Shown piece by piece: positions 25,165 to 34,123 of a stretch of DNA of 64,000 bases. The notes below the pieces were generated by a model. It ran no database searches. It was not told where the DNA came from and saw only the letters and a list, made by a program, of their open reading frames with translations. The translations under genes were made by a program, and so were the position numbers. Numbering within the stretch: position 1 is the stretch's first letter; each line of letters opens with the position of its first letter. Source of the DNA: Mycolicibacterium sp. P1-18 (lineage in GTDB: Bacteria > Actinomycetota > Actinomycetes > Mycobacteriales > Mycobacteriaceae); the NCBI RefSeq assembly GCF_008329535.1, contig NZ_NPKR01000012.1:151070-215069 (forward strand), written 5' to 3'.

Positions 25165-27318
25165 TCAGACGAACGCGCTTGGCACCTTGACACCGCTGGC
25201 CCTTAGCAGGGTGAGGCCCACACCGGGCAAACCAAGCATCAGCGAATAGTTGTTGGTCCTGTCAATTTGGCCGAAACTCAGCTGTTGAGTGTTCAACCAC
25301 TGTGAAGCCATTCGGCCGCACACTGCCGTCGCCAAATCGCGGTATTCTCCGAAAAACGGGCTCTCGGCGGCGAGTAACAAGACATCCGCCAAGCCCGAAG
25401 CTCCGTGACACATGCCCGCATCGACGAATGTTCCCGAACCGTAGGAGGTCAGCACCTGGGCGGTGCTGTCCAACGCTCGCGTCTGCAGAGCCCTGTAGCG
25501 GGCGGACAAAGCTGTATCTGTACGGGCGGCCAACCCTAGAGCTACCGCCACTCCTGGCGCCCCGACACACCAGGCCGACGGAGCCGCGGCGACGCCAGCC
25601 TCGGCCGCTCCGTGTCGCAAATCGGGCCAGGTACCGGTGTCCTCGTCGAAGTAGTTGGACTCCAGTAGAAACGCCTCACGAGCCGCGTCCAAGAACCGGC
25701 GCTTTCGGCTGCGGGAATGCAGCTGCAGAAGGGCAACGCCCCATCCGGCTGCACCGTGCGCCATGCCGGAGATCGGTCGGCAGTCGTTACGTGCCAACGC
25801 GGTCGTTAGCTCGTCACCGAGTTTGATGGCTAGGTGCACCATCGGATCGGAAGCTTCCTGGCCGCCCAGCTGGAGAAGGGCTGAAATAACACCAGCTCGC
25901 CCGGCGATCCAATCGTTCGAGTGTCCCCAACTAGAGCCGGCCGCGGCGAGAACCACTCGAGCTAGTGGCATTTGGTCAAAAGTAAATCCGGTCTGCGCAT
26001 GTAGCCGGGCTGCGGTACGCCAAACACCGGTGAGACCAGTGTGGAACCCCATGAGCTCAGCCTTGGGTGTGACGGCAAGGCGGGTGATCTGATGCAAGGC
26101 GCATCTCATTGCACCGCTTGCCATCTGTGCGAATCGTGTGTTGCCGGTGGCGCTGTGAAGCGCGACGAAGAAGTCGGTGACACCTGCCAACCCTTCATAC
26201 CGCCACGGGCCCATTGGCGCGGCATGTTGGGTCCAGGAAGCGCCAGATGCGCTGGGCGGCTCGAGCACCGTGGACATCCAGTTGCACATGGTCTTAGCCC
26301 TGTTCCATATCGCCTCCTTGGCAATGAAATTGCCGATGTCGATGGCCGCGTTTTGAAGAAGCCTGCTACCCACTGGTGACACCGAGACGGAGCAGCAACG
26401 TTGACGAGTCGCGGGGAGCTCGAATGCTGCGACAGTGCTGGCTATCGTCGCGGGCGCGGCGCACAAGTAAGGCCGGTTTGGATCTATTCCGGCGCTGGTC
26501 AGAACCGCCTCGATCTGCGCGATGCGTTCCGCAGTTCGAATGGCATCGGCGGCAGTGTGTACATCGTCGATGACTGCCCGAGCGACTAAGGCGCACATCG
26601 TTTGCCCAAAGCTGGCGCCGGTTCCGGGATCGCACGCGACAGCCAACCCAGGCCTGAGTGGCTTGGTCCACAGGGGAACACCCTTTCGCAGAACATGTTC
26701 CAGATCGCGATAAATGGTGATGATCTCGGACTGCATCTCGGAGAGATCAGACACCGCGAGGTACACCACGCCGGCGTCGGCACGGTAGTACTGAGCCGGC
26801 TCGCTGAGAGTCTTGGCGACGAAGGGAACGTATGCCTCGTTGAGGACGCGCGAAACCGCGGCGACAAAGCGAGATGCACCTTCTGCGGAAAGATTCCAAT
26901 AAAGCCGCACTCGGGGGCTGCCCGCGGGGAGTGGGTCCTCTTGCGCGCCGAAGAAGACGTAGAAGCCTGGCGCAATCGCACGGCGTTCACCCGGAAGTCG
27001 GACGCTGCAATCAGCGTCTGTCGGAGAGGATTTTTGGCGTACGTCATCGAGCCGCGCGCGAAAGTGGATTCCGTCTTTGGCAACCGTGAAGGAATCAATT
27101 CCGCGATCGAGAACTGTCCAGTTAGACGTCCACACCGACGCAGTCAGATTGGAATCCGATAGAGCGCAAACAAAGTCGCGATTACCAGCGGCATTCTCGA
27201 CTTTCGCCGCTACCGCTCCGGTGTACCACCTCAGGTATAGCCATAACGCAAGTTGCGTTTCATCGTCCGGAGCCTCCGTAAGGTCAGCGCGGGCGATCGT
27301 CAGGAAGTCCGGATGCAT
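25165..27318 (-). CDS. HopA1-like (phosphopeptide lyase?) domain fused to LanC cyclase
   Basis: 717 residues. The N-terminal part (about 1-285) has HopA1-family blocks: FYVFFG (119-124), VRLYWNLS (137-144), VPFVAK (164-169), YYRADAGVVYL (177-187), SFGQ (236-239). The C-terminal part (about 340-717) is a LanC-type barrel with all catalytic residues visible: DWIAG (Asp469), GMAHGAAG (His521), WCVGAPG (Cys584) and MCHGASG (Cys637-His638, zinc). In class V lanthipeptide and thioamitide pathways a HopA1-like protein works with an APH-like kinase to eliminate phosphate from Ser/Thr; LanC then adds Cys thiols. I infer elimination and cyclisation in one enzyme. The ATG overlaps the kinase stop (TGATG). 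The gene is less GC-rich than its neighbours. Confidence 0.8.
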   Translation of the reverse strand: MHPDFLTIARADLTEAPDDETQLALWLYLRWYTGAVAAKVENAAGNRDFVCALSDSNLTASVWTSNWTVLDRGIDSFTVAKDGIHFRARLDDVRQKSSPTDADCSVRLPGERRAIAPGFYVFFGAQEDPLPAGSPRVRLYWNLSAEGASRFVAAVSRVLNEAYVPFVAKTLSEPAQYYRADAGVVYLAVSDLSEMQSEIITIYRDLEHVLRKGVPLWTKPLRPGLAVACDPGTGASFGQTMCALVARAVIDDVHTAADAIRTAERIAQIEAVLTSAGIDPNRPYLCAAPATIASTVAAFELPATRQRCCSVSVSPVGSRLLQNAAIDIGNFIAKEAIWNRAKTMCNWMSTVLEPPSASGASWTQHAAPMGPWRYEGLAGVTDFFVALHSATGNTRFAQMASGAMRCALHQITRLAVTPKAELMGFHTGLTGVWRTAARLHAQTGFTFDQMPLARVVLAAAGSSWGHSNDWIAGRAGVISALLQLGGQEASDPMVHLAIKLGDELTTALARNDCRPISGMAHGAAGWGVALLQLHSRSRKRRFLDAAREAFLLESNYFDEDTGTWPDLRHGAAEAGVAAAPSAWCVGAPGVAVALGLAARTDTALSARYRALQTRALDSTAQVLTSYGSGTFVDAGMCHGASGLADVLLLAAESPFFGEYRDLATAVCGRMASQWLNTQQLSFGQIDRTNNYSLMLGLPGVGLTLLRASGVKVPSAFV

Positions 27319-28445
27319 CAGCGGTCCAAACGGCGGCTAGGCGGTAGGGCAAAGAGCTGGCGGGCTGCTGCTGCGGGGTTGGTGAGCACGTTCTCGGCAA
27401 TCTGAAGCAATAACACGGCCGTGGGCGCGGGCGAAACCCCGGTGGATGAGCCTTCGAAGGCGCTCTGCACCATACGAATTGCGGACAAGCGCGATACGGA
27501 TTCGGGGTTCAACTCCTCTCCGGGCGCGCTGGACTCGTACCCCATCCACATTGCTCGGATGGCCGCCTGAAACACGACCCAGTTTCCCGGTACGTTAGCC
27601 GAGCCATCGCCGTCGCCGGCCCGGGCGCGTTCGCGGAGCCAGAAGAGCACTAGATCGGCAACTGTGCTGGCAACATCCCATGCTGGGTCGCCGAGCCCGC
27701 ACAATTCCCAGTCGATCACGCGGATGTCCGAAGGTGCTTGATACATCAAGTTCTCGGCCCGTATGTCGCCGTGAATGAACGCGTTAGTGCGCCAGGCCGT
27801 GGGCGCGTGATCCAGCGCCTCCCGGATGGGCTCGGACTGCTGCACGATCCTCAACACAGTCATTCCAGCCGGTCCGATGGTTTGCAGTATGTCTACTGTC
27901 GGTCGATGAACGTAGAAAATAGATGGCATCATCAGATTCGAGCTAGCCTCCAGCGCGGCGGTCACCGTGGGTTGGTGGATTGCCGCCAGTGCAGCACCGA
28001 CGGCCCGCCATGCCGAAATGGGGAAGTTTTCGGCAGTGACGTTGCCCGAATGCGCGGCAAGCGTCTCGTGATGAGGCAGCAGCTTGAGCACCAAGGTGGC
28101 GCGTTCTGGATCGTAGGCGAGGAAACCAGGAACCAACGCCGATAGTTTCAGCGGCGGGTGGTTAGCGAGCTGCCGGTAGAACTCGGCTTCGCGACGCAAA
28201 GTGGCCCCGGTGCCGCCGAGAACGGCAGGTTCCGATTTCTTCAACACATATCCGTCGGAATCGCCGATCCGCACGACAATATTGCGGTTGCGTCGTGGCA
28301 GCGAGGTAGCGCGCACCCCTCCATCGAGGACGGCGTCTGCAGTTATGAGGCCGTTTGCCAGCAGATACCGGACGGCCGGGCCGGTATCGCCAACGGTCAG
28401 AACGCTGCTTCGTACTTCGGCGGACAGAAGATGGGACCGGTGCAC
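27318..28445 (-). CDS. APH-fold kinase of a class V-like lanthipeptide pathway
   Basis: 375 residues from GTG 28445; a TTG at 28466 is possible and no start has a clear ribosome site. The N-terminus AVRYLLANGLITADAVLDGG...RRNRNIVVRI resembles RiPP-associated phosphotransferases, followed by YVLKKSEP (nucleotide-site Lys near 69). The catalytic loop is FIHGDIRAENLMY (Asp near 227, Asn near 232) and the metal site is IDWELCG (Asp near 245). In lexapeptide- and thioviridamide-type pathways such enzymes phosphorylate Ser/Thr of the precursor. It overlaps the upstream small gene by about 49 bases and the HopA1-LanC gene by one base, so all three are tightly coupled. Aminoglycoside or other small-molecule phosphorylation is less likely here. 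Confidence 0.75.
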   Translation of the reverse strand: MHRSHLLSAEVRSSVLTVGDTGPAVRYLLANGLITADAVLDGGVRATSLPRRNRNIVVRIGDSDGYVLKKSEPAVLGGTGATLRREAEFYRQLANHPPLKLSALVPGFLAYDPERATLVLKLLPHHETLAAHSGNVTAENFPISAWRAVGAALAAIHQPTVTAALEASSNLMMPSIFYVHRPTVDILQTIGPAGMTVLRIVQQSEPIREALDHAPTAWRTNAFIHGDIRAENLMYQAPSDIRVIDWELCGLGDPAWDVASTVADLVLFWLRERARAGDGDGSANVPGNWVVFQAAIRAMWMGYESSAPGEELNPESVSRLSAIRMVQSAFEGSSTGVSPAPTAVLLLQIAENVLTNPAAAARQLFALPPSRRLDR

Positions 28446-28858
28446 TTGGGCGGGTCGGTGGCGCAAGCGAAGGTCGTGGGATGGTCGCCGCCGTCAGCGT
28501 TGAAGAGCACCGACTCGTCGAGATAGTCGCGCCGAATAGCACCGACCAAATAGTCTGCAGCACCTTCGACGCGATCGGCATGTATGAAGATAACCTGCGC
28601 GCCGCCACCGACCAGCACGCTGGTTGGACTGTTCGGATCAACTTCGTCCACTTGCGTGGCGGAGATAATGTCATTGCGCCGAATGTCGTAGAAACTATTG
28701 AACGTCAGGTCTGCGTAGATGCGCACGTGGTCTTCAACATCGGAAGCGCCTACGTACCCGTTAAATCGCGCCCGCGAAGGAGTGGCGCTGGATCGTTGTG
28801 GATTGGTGGGCGCCAACGGATGGACAGGCAGATCGATGGGTGCACTATCGTCGCTCAT
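28397..28858 (-). CDS. candidate RiPP precursor or small partner protein of the LanC operon
   Basis: 153 residues, first gene of the operon, with GGGGGA before the ATG. No signal peptide or membrane helix. Residues 36-115 look like a folded leader: VRIYADLTFNSFYDIRRNDI, then VLVGGGAQVIFIHADRV and a helix ADYLVGAIRRDYLDES. The last 26 residues (128-153) contain Thr128, Thr129, Cys132, Thr134, Cys139, Thr140 and Cys145 with several prolines, the residues a lanthionine pathway would use. These are the only cysteines in the protein. I infer a long-leader precursor with a C-terminal core. Alternatively it is an accessory protein and the true precursor is elsewhere. The 3' end runs inside the kinase gene. 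Confidence 0.5.
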   Translation of the reverse strand: MSDDSAPIDLPVHPLAPTNPQRSSATPSRARFNGYVGASDVEDHVRIYADLTFNSFYDIRRNDIISATQVDEVDPNSPTSVLVGGGAQVIFIHADRVEGAADYLVGAIRRDYLDESVLFNADGGDHPTTFACATDPPKCTGPIFCPPKYEAAF

Positions 28859-28901
28859 GATTCCCCCAGCGGGTTGCCTGACGTGGACGACCTCAAGCGG
28901 G

Positions 28902-28930
28902 ATGTTACAGGCAAATCAGCGGTTGCGTAA
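28902..28930 (-). promoter_or_regulatory. putative promoter of the LanC operon
   Basis: Minus strand: TTACGC (28930-28925), 17-base spacer, TAACAT (28907-28902), about 43 bases before the ATG at 28858. The -10 matches TANNNT; the -35 is weak. The remaining gap 28931-29205 up to the type IV secretion genes contains no gene or motif I recognise. Confidence 0.4.
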
Positions 28931-29205
28931 GTTATTTGCGAACTGCTTCATCGGGGCGACCGGCTCGCTGACTAGTTCGGATGGCTCTCGCGGCAAAGTG
29001 GCTATTGCTTGGTCCGGTAATCGACCAAGTCACGCTTGGACTAGCAGTGGCGTCGGGGTGAGTTCTGAAACCTCCCAGCACCGTGACAACGGGTCCCAAC
29101 CTTACGAAAAGTAGCTAGATCGACTGCTGGCGCCGCGTCCTTCGCGACGTCTAGAGGCACGTGTGCCTGTTGAGCCGCAACTCCAATGGCCAGCCATGGT
29201 CATCT

Positions 29206-31191
29206 TCAAACAATCGGATCCACCCCACGCGGGTCGTCCCCACTCGACGGTGGCCATTCGTCCTCCGGCGGATCAAGGTTGGGTGGAATGTCCTCGCCGT
29301 AGCCCGTCGAGGGCAGACTGGTGACCGGCGCGACCGAGGTCGCTTCACGGATCGGTTCTCCACTCGCTGACGGCTGCTCTTCTCCGAGCCGTTCCGTTAC
29401 CTCCACAACACCACGCCCGCCAGGCTCAGACCGACGGCCCTGCGTCGCCGCCGAAGGCTCGGTCGCCGGCGCGCTGATCGGCGCGACCCCGCCGGTGCCG
29501 CGCGACGCACCGGAAGAAGTCACCGTGCTCTGATCGGAAGCTCCTCCAGCAGCGAAACCCGGACTGCGCGAACCGGACACCGGACTCTCGTAACCACCTC
29601 CCGCCAAGTGACCACCCCCGTCCAGACTCCCCGGCACCGGCGTAAACCCGGGCCGCGGAGCCCCTAACACCTCGGAACCGTCTCGGGCACCACCCTCCAA
29701 CTGCTCCCACGGGGCCGTGGATTGTTGTCCGCCCCTGCCCCGCAACGCCTTCGCCCCACCGATCGCGGCACCCGCAACACCACCGATCGCCGCCTGCATC
29801 CCCATGCCCACCGCCACGTCCGCCCCTCGCCCCAAGAGTCCCCGCGGCGCCGGACCACCGCCGGCAAGGTCACGGCGCACGTGGGCCAGCAGCGCGAACG
29901 CCGCCACGCAGCACGCCCCCATCATCAGCACGTGCGCGAACGGGTTGTCACCGCCCAGCTCCGCGGGCAGCGGCGCCGCCACCAGCCGTTCGATCGCCAA
30001 CCCGATGACGCTGACGAACACCACGTAGACCAACACCTCGATCCCGTGCCGGAAGAACTGCCACACCACCGCCACGGCGTGCCGCTGCGGGGCGCCCGGA
30101 ATCCCGCCGATCCACAGCGCGGGAAGCAGTTTCACCGTCGTCCACACCGCCGCGACGGACACCTTCAGCACCGCCCAGCCCGACGCCACCATGAACAGAC
30201 CCAGCAGCAGCGAGCACACCACCAGCACCAACCCGGTCCACACGTTGCTGCCGTCCAGGTGCTGCACGTAGGCCACCGCCGCCCGGTCCCCACACGCCCG
30301 CATCGCCGCGACCGGCCCGTCCTGGTCTCCGTGTCGCACCGCCGCCGACCACGCCGCGCCACAGCCGCCGACGTGGTCGACGACGTGCCCGAAGTTCCAC
30401 AACTGCAACGGCTCCCGCACCGTGTGGGTCAGCAGGCTCGCGGTCAGCGCGTCGACCTGACCGTCGAACCCACCACCGCCGCCGACGGCACCGTTGTGGG
30501 TGGCGGCCTCGGCCACGCTGAACCCCACCCGCCGCCCGAACGCCAGCACCCCGTCGGGCCCGTACATCTGCGACGCCGGGTCGGAGAACACCGCCACCGA
30601 CAATGCCGGCATGGTCACCGCGACCAGGATCATCGTCCACCCGCGGCCCCGTTCCCCGCGGCGCAGGGTCAGCACGCCGACGAACACCCCGATCGGTACC
30701 GCCACAGCGATCAGGCCCAGCCGGGTGGTGACCTGTACGACGCCGGCGGTGATCGCCCGGGCGATCTCCCCGACCACCGTCAGCCAGTACGTCGACACGG
30801 TCAGCCGAAACAGCCACAGCGCCAAGGTCACCGTCCCGCAGAAGAAGCCGGCCTCCGCGGTCAGGATGTTGGCGGCGGTGACGTTGGCCAGCAGCACCGC
30901 CAGGGTGTGGCCCATCCACTGCATCCACGTCGCCGGGTCCAGGCTCACCCCGGGTCCGGCCGCCAGGATCTGGTCCCGCACACTGGCCATCGCGAAGACG
31001 TAGTCTCCCGGCGCCACTCCGTAGGTGTCCCGCAACCCGGTCCAGTTCAGCAGCATCGCGTTGCTCGCCGCGCTCGCCTGGGGCGCCACTGTCGTGGCCA
31101 TCACCGCCATCGCCCACGTGGTCGCCAGCACCGTGACCGGTCGCCCGGTCCGCGGGTGGGTCAGCAGCCAGTAATGCCAGCGGCCGATCAT
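29206..31191 (-). CDS. TrbL/VirB6-like polytopic membrane protein
   Basis: 661 residues from the ATG at 31191, which overlaps the stop of the VirB4-like gene (ATGA). A signal-like N-terminus (ATTWAMAVMATTVAPQASA) is followed by about eight membrane helices up to residue 440, then a soluble Gly/Ser/Pro-rich tail of about 190 residues. Such proteins form the inner-membrane pore part of type IV secretion or conjugation systems. Last gene of a four-gene run (34434 to 29206). The family assignment rests on topology and context rather than on a crisp motif. Confidence 0.65.
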   Translation of the reverse strand: MIGRWHYWLLTHPRTGRPVTVLATTWAMAVMATTVAPQASAASNAMLLNWTGLRDTYGVAPGDYVFAMASVRDQILAAGPGVSLDPATWMQWMGHTLAVLLANVTAANILTAEAGFFCGTVTLALWLFRLTVSTYWLTVVGEIARAITAGVVQVTTRLGLIAVAVPIGVFVGVLTLRRGERGRGWTMILVAVTMPALSVAVFSDPASQMYGPDGVLAFGRRVGFSVAEAATHNGAVGGGGGFDGQVDALTASLLTHTVREPLQLWNFGHVVDHVGGCGAAWSAAVRHGDQDGPVAAMRACGDRAAVAYVQHLDGSNVWTGLVLVVCSLLLGLFMVASGWAVLKVSVAAVWTTVKLLPALWIGGIPGAPQRHAVAVVWQFFRHGIEVLVYVVFVSVIGLAIERLVAAPLPAELGGDNPFAHVLMMGACCVAAFALLAHVRRDLAGGGPAPRGLLGRGADVAVGMGMQAAIGGVAGAAIGGAKALRGRGGQQSTAPWEQLEGGARDGSEVLGAPRPGFTPVPGSLDGGGHLAGGGYESPVSGSRSPGFAAGGASDQSTVTSSGASRGTGGVAPISAPATEPSAATQGRRSEPGGRGVVEVTERLGEEQPSASGEPIREATSVAPVTSLPSTGYGEDIPPNLDPPEDEWPPSSGDDPRGVDPIV

Positions 31192-33836
31192 CGCGGTGCG
31201 GCCCGGCGCACCGGTCGGGTGCGGTGCGGGTTGGTGTCGAACTTGGCGGCCAGCTCGGCGGTCGGAGCGGCGAACAGCCGCAGCTTGCCGAAGCCGCCGA
31301 ATTCGTCGAGGAACCAGGCTTCGCCCTCCCGGCCGGGGACCACCTTGCCGTGGCGGGCGTCGACGGCGTCGTCGCCGTGGTCCATCACCTGCCGCGGGCT
31401 GGTGTTGGACACGTAGTCGGCCAGCAGCTTGGGATGGCGGTCCACGTCCCGACCGCACCACCGCAGGGTGGCCTCGGCGATGCTGGCCTGCCTGAACCCC
31501 ATACAAAGCCGCTGGTCGACGAATTCGTCCTCCAGCACGCCGAAGTCGGCCGGCGGGTTCTGGCTGACCCCGACGAACGCGGTCCACGCCTTGCGGCCTT
31601 GACGGATAATTGTGTTGGCACACTTGCGGCCGCCCGGAGAGTGCGTCCACGCCGCGCACTCCTCGACGATCAGCACGTCGGGCTGATCGGGGCGGCTGAA
31701 GAACATCGACTGCGCCAGGTCGGCCGCCAACCCGTACAGCGCTTGGGCGGCCCGCTGACTGGGCGTGGTGAGGCCGTGCAGGTGGGCCTGGTACTCCTCG
31801 GTGACCGTGGGCAGCGTCAGCCCGCCGAAGTTCCACACCACGCACCGCGCCGACAGATTGGGCAGCGGCAGCGACTCGTCGAACAACGGCCGCAGCAGCC
31901 GCTCGGCGCGCAGCCCCTCCAACCCCACCAGCAGGTCGTCGTCCACCCCCAACCGGCCCTCGCGCAGTCCGCGCAGGTACTCGACCAACCGGCCCATGCT
32001 GCCGATGCCGTTGGCGTGCAACGACGCCGGGGCGAGGTGACCCTTGAGACGGGCGGCCTGCGGGCTCAGCGGACCGAACCCAAGTTGCGGCAGCAGGTGG
32101 TCCACCGCCCGCTCTGCGGCTTCCTCGGCGGGGAAGATTCGCAAAGCGTCCAGGGTGAACTCCGGGCGGCGCGGGTCGACGACGGTCTTGTCGGCGACGC
32201 CGTCCAGCGCGCGGGCGTGCTCGCGGGCCTCGGTCGGGTCGATGACGTGGATGCGGGCGCCCATCGCCAGCCAGGACCGCTGCAGGTTCTTCGTGACGTG
32301 GGACTTGCCCACCCCCGGGGACCCGCCGATCACCAGGTTGGCGGGGTTGTCCCGGGCCGGGGCGTTGAGCAGGTCCAGAAGGGCCACGTCGCGCAGGCCC
32401 GGGCTGGTCACGACCACTCCCAGCGCGACCCCGGTGTTGTTGCCCACCCGCACCGCCAGCAGCGGGACGAACTTCGCGAACCGGGTGGTCGTGGTGGGGT
32501 TGCGGAATTCGCCCAGCGCGGCGGTGCTCTCGGTGCCGGGGTTGAACGCCCGCCACAACGTGGCCTGACTCCCGCGGTGCCGACCGACCCCGACGTCCTG
32601 GCCGCGGAACCGCCGGATCACTTCGGCCAGAACGGCGTTGACCTCGTCGAGGTCCTTCCCCGCCGCCGCGACGACGATGGCGGGGTTGACCCCGCGCTCG
32701 GCGGCGCCCCGCTTGAGTTCGGAGGCCAGCTCCCGGCCCGAGGCCAGCTTGCGGACCAGTTCGTCGTCGGACATCGCGTGCCGGCCCCGCTGGCGGGCCT
32801 GGTCCTTGATGTTGACGATCACGTGGTGGGCGGCGGCTACCGCCGTCTCGGCGGTGTCGAAGGTCAGGTGCATCGTCCAGTCCAGCGTGGTGCCGGCGGT
32901 GCTCAGGTCGTCGAGCACCTTGAACAGAGTGGCCCCCGGCCAGGCGATCCCGCTGTCGGGGAACCGTTCCAGGGCCACGAACGCTTGATAGGTGTCGGGA
33001 AGCTCGTCGGCGGGGTCGCGGTGGGTGCGCAGGAACACCTCCTCCCCCGCCCGGGTGGCTCGCCACCGACGCCCGCGCAGTACCGCCGCGCCGGGGTCGA
33101 ACCAGACCGGGGTGAACGCCGACTCCGGCAACGCGGCGTCGGGGTCGTACGGTGTGTTCGGCAGCGGGTGCGGCCACCCGCCCCGGCTGGCGGTGTGATT
33201 CCAGTGCCACCAGATCTGTTCCGCCCCGGCCGGTTTGACGAACAATGACGGCGGTAGTGCTCGCACCATTCGGGCGGCTACCTCCCGGTAGTGCGCCACG
33301 GAGTCCGGGGTGTCGCGGTCGCGGCCGGCGACGACGTCGGCGCGCTGCCGCCACCGTCCGGTCGGGGTGTGCCCGCCGGGGCCGTAGTCCAGCGGCAGGC
33401 TCAGCCAGTGCACCCGCCGTCGGGCACCCGCCCGCTGCACGGCGGGTTCCCACAGCCGGCAGTGTTCGATCCACGGGTCGACCTCGGTGGAAATGGGTTG
33501 CGCCGCATCGTCGGTCGGGTCCAGGTCGGGGTGGGCGTAGAGCATCCGACGGGTGACGCTGCGGGTGGCCACGGGGGTGGTCAGCCCGCTGAGCAGGGCA
33601 CCCGACGGCAGTGTCCGGTACAGCTCGGCGTGCGCGTCGGCGACCTGGTCTTGCCAGTCGGCGCCGGTGAAGACGAACGGCAGCCCGGAGATCAGGTAGT
33701 CGGCGTACACGCCGCCGTCGGTGAACCGCAGGTTGCCCACCGCGGCCCGCGGCGCCGCCCGCCCGCTCACCCGTCCCCGCCGGCGGGACGGGAATGCGAG
33801 CAGGTCGTCCGCGGTCGGAGGTCGGCGCACCACCAC
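31188..33836 (-). CDS. VirB4-like conjugation ATPase
   Basis: About 882 residues if the GTG cluster at 33830-33836 is the start. The segment before it in the same frame lies over the previous gene and is low-complexity Arg-rich, so I reject it. The Walker A motif GGSPGVGKS lies near 504-512 and Walker B VLIVEECAAW near 721-730, followed by GRKAWTAFVGVSQNP, typical of VirB4/TraC ATPases. The N-terminal half (VYADYLISGLPFVF.., LFVKPAG.., FVALERFPDSGIAWPG) fits the VirB4 N-terminal domain. It would power a type IV secretion or conjugation channel. It overlaps both neighbours, indicating one operon. Confidence 0.8.
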   Translation of the reverse strand: MVVRRPPTADDLLAFPSRRRGRVSGRAAPRAAVGNLRFTDGGVYADYLISGLPFVFTGADWQDQVADAHAELYRTLPSGALLSGLTTPVATRSVTRRMLYAHPDLDPTDDAAQPISTEVDPWIEHCRLWEPAVQRAGARRRVHWLSLPLDYGPGGHTPTGRWRQRADVVAGRDRDTPDSVAHYREVAARMVRALPPSLFVKPAGAEQIWWHWNHTASRGGWPHPLPNTPYDPDAALPESAFTPVWFDPGAAVLRGRRWRATRAGEEVFLRTHRDPADELPDTYQAFVALERFPDSGIAWPGATLFKVLDDLSTAGTTLDWTMHLTFDTAETAVAAAHHVIVNIKDQARQRGRHAMSDDELVRKLASGRELASELKRGAAERGVNPAIVVAAAGKDLDEVNAVLAEVIRRFRGQDVGVGRHRGSQATLWRAFNPGTESTAALGEFRNPTTTTRFAKFVPLLAVRVGNNTGVALGVVVTSPGLRDVALLDLLNAPARDNPANLVIGGSPGVGKSHVTKNLQRSWLAMGARIHVIDPTEAREHARALDGVADKTVVDPRRPEFTLDALRIFPAEEAAERAVDHLLPQLGFGPLSPQAARLKGHLAPASLHANGIGSMGRLVEYLRGLREGRLGVDDDLLVGLEGLRAERLLRPLFDESLPLPNLSARCVVWNFGGLTLPTVTEEYQAHLHGLTTPSQRAAQALYGLAADLAQSMFFSRPDQPDVLIVEECAAWTHSPGGRKCANTIIRQGRKAWTAFVGVSQNPPADFGVLEDEFVDQRLCMGFRQASIAEATLRWCGRDVDRHPKLLADYVSNTSPRQVMDHGDDAVDARHGKVVPGREGEAWFLDEFGGFGKLRLFAAPTAELAAKFDTNPHRTRPVRRAAPR

Positions 33837-34123
33837 CGCAGCCGGGTCGGCGCCGACGGCCGGCTGTGCGGCAGCTTCGCCACCAGCCAGACCGCCGTCG
33901 CGGTCACCACGACACCGACGACCAAGATGAGCAGCGCGTGCCCGCCGTCGAGGTGGGTGGTGACCAGGGCGCCGGTGACGATGAATCCCGCGACCGCGGC
34001 GACGGCGTCGGGTGCCCGCCACTTCTCCTTGAACGGCAGCGTGAAGCCGTCACCGGAATCACCCAGGTAGATCGGCAGGTCGCGCTGGTCGGAGTAGACC
34101 TTGGCGGGCGACGAGTCCGCCAT
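33767..34123 (-). CDS. small T4SS membrane protein (PrgI/VirB3-like topology)
   Basis: 118 residues from the ATG at 34123, overlapping the upstream stop by one base (TGATG). A soluble N-terminus (KVYSDQRDLPIYLGDSGDG) precedes two adjacent membrane helices (about 40-60 and 65-85), then an Arg-rich tail. Position directly before VirB4 and the two-helix layout match the PrgI/VirB3 component of type IV systems. Its 3' end overlaps the VirB4-like gene by up to 70 bases, depending on that gene's start. Confidence 0.6.
   Translation of the reverse strand: MADSSPAKVYSDQRDLPIYLGDSGDGFTLPFKEKWRAPDAVAAVAGFIVTGALVTTHLDGGHALLILVVGVVVTATAVWLVAKLPHSRPSAPTRLRWWCADLRPRTTCSHSRPAGGDG

Noticed and set aside
28719..29114. 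Plus-strand frame overlapping the precursor candidate and its promoter
   Set aside because: No motif and no ribosome site, and it runs antisense to the better-supported minus-strand gene.
29722..33248. Long plus-strand frames (564 and 674 codons) opposite the TrbL- and VirB4-like genes
   Set aside because: Low-complexity composition and no start signals. The minus-strand genes carry Walker motifs, membrane helices and chained overlaps.
31192..33474. N-terminal extension of the TrbL-like frame across the VirB4-like gene
   Set aside because: The extension is an Arg/Gly/Pro-rich shadow of the VirB4-like gene. The true start is the ATG at 31191 overlapping the VirB4 stop.
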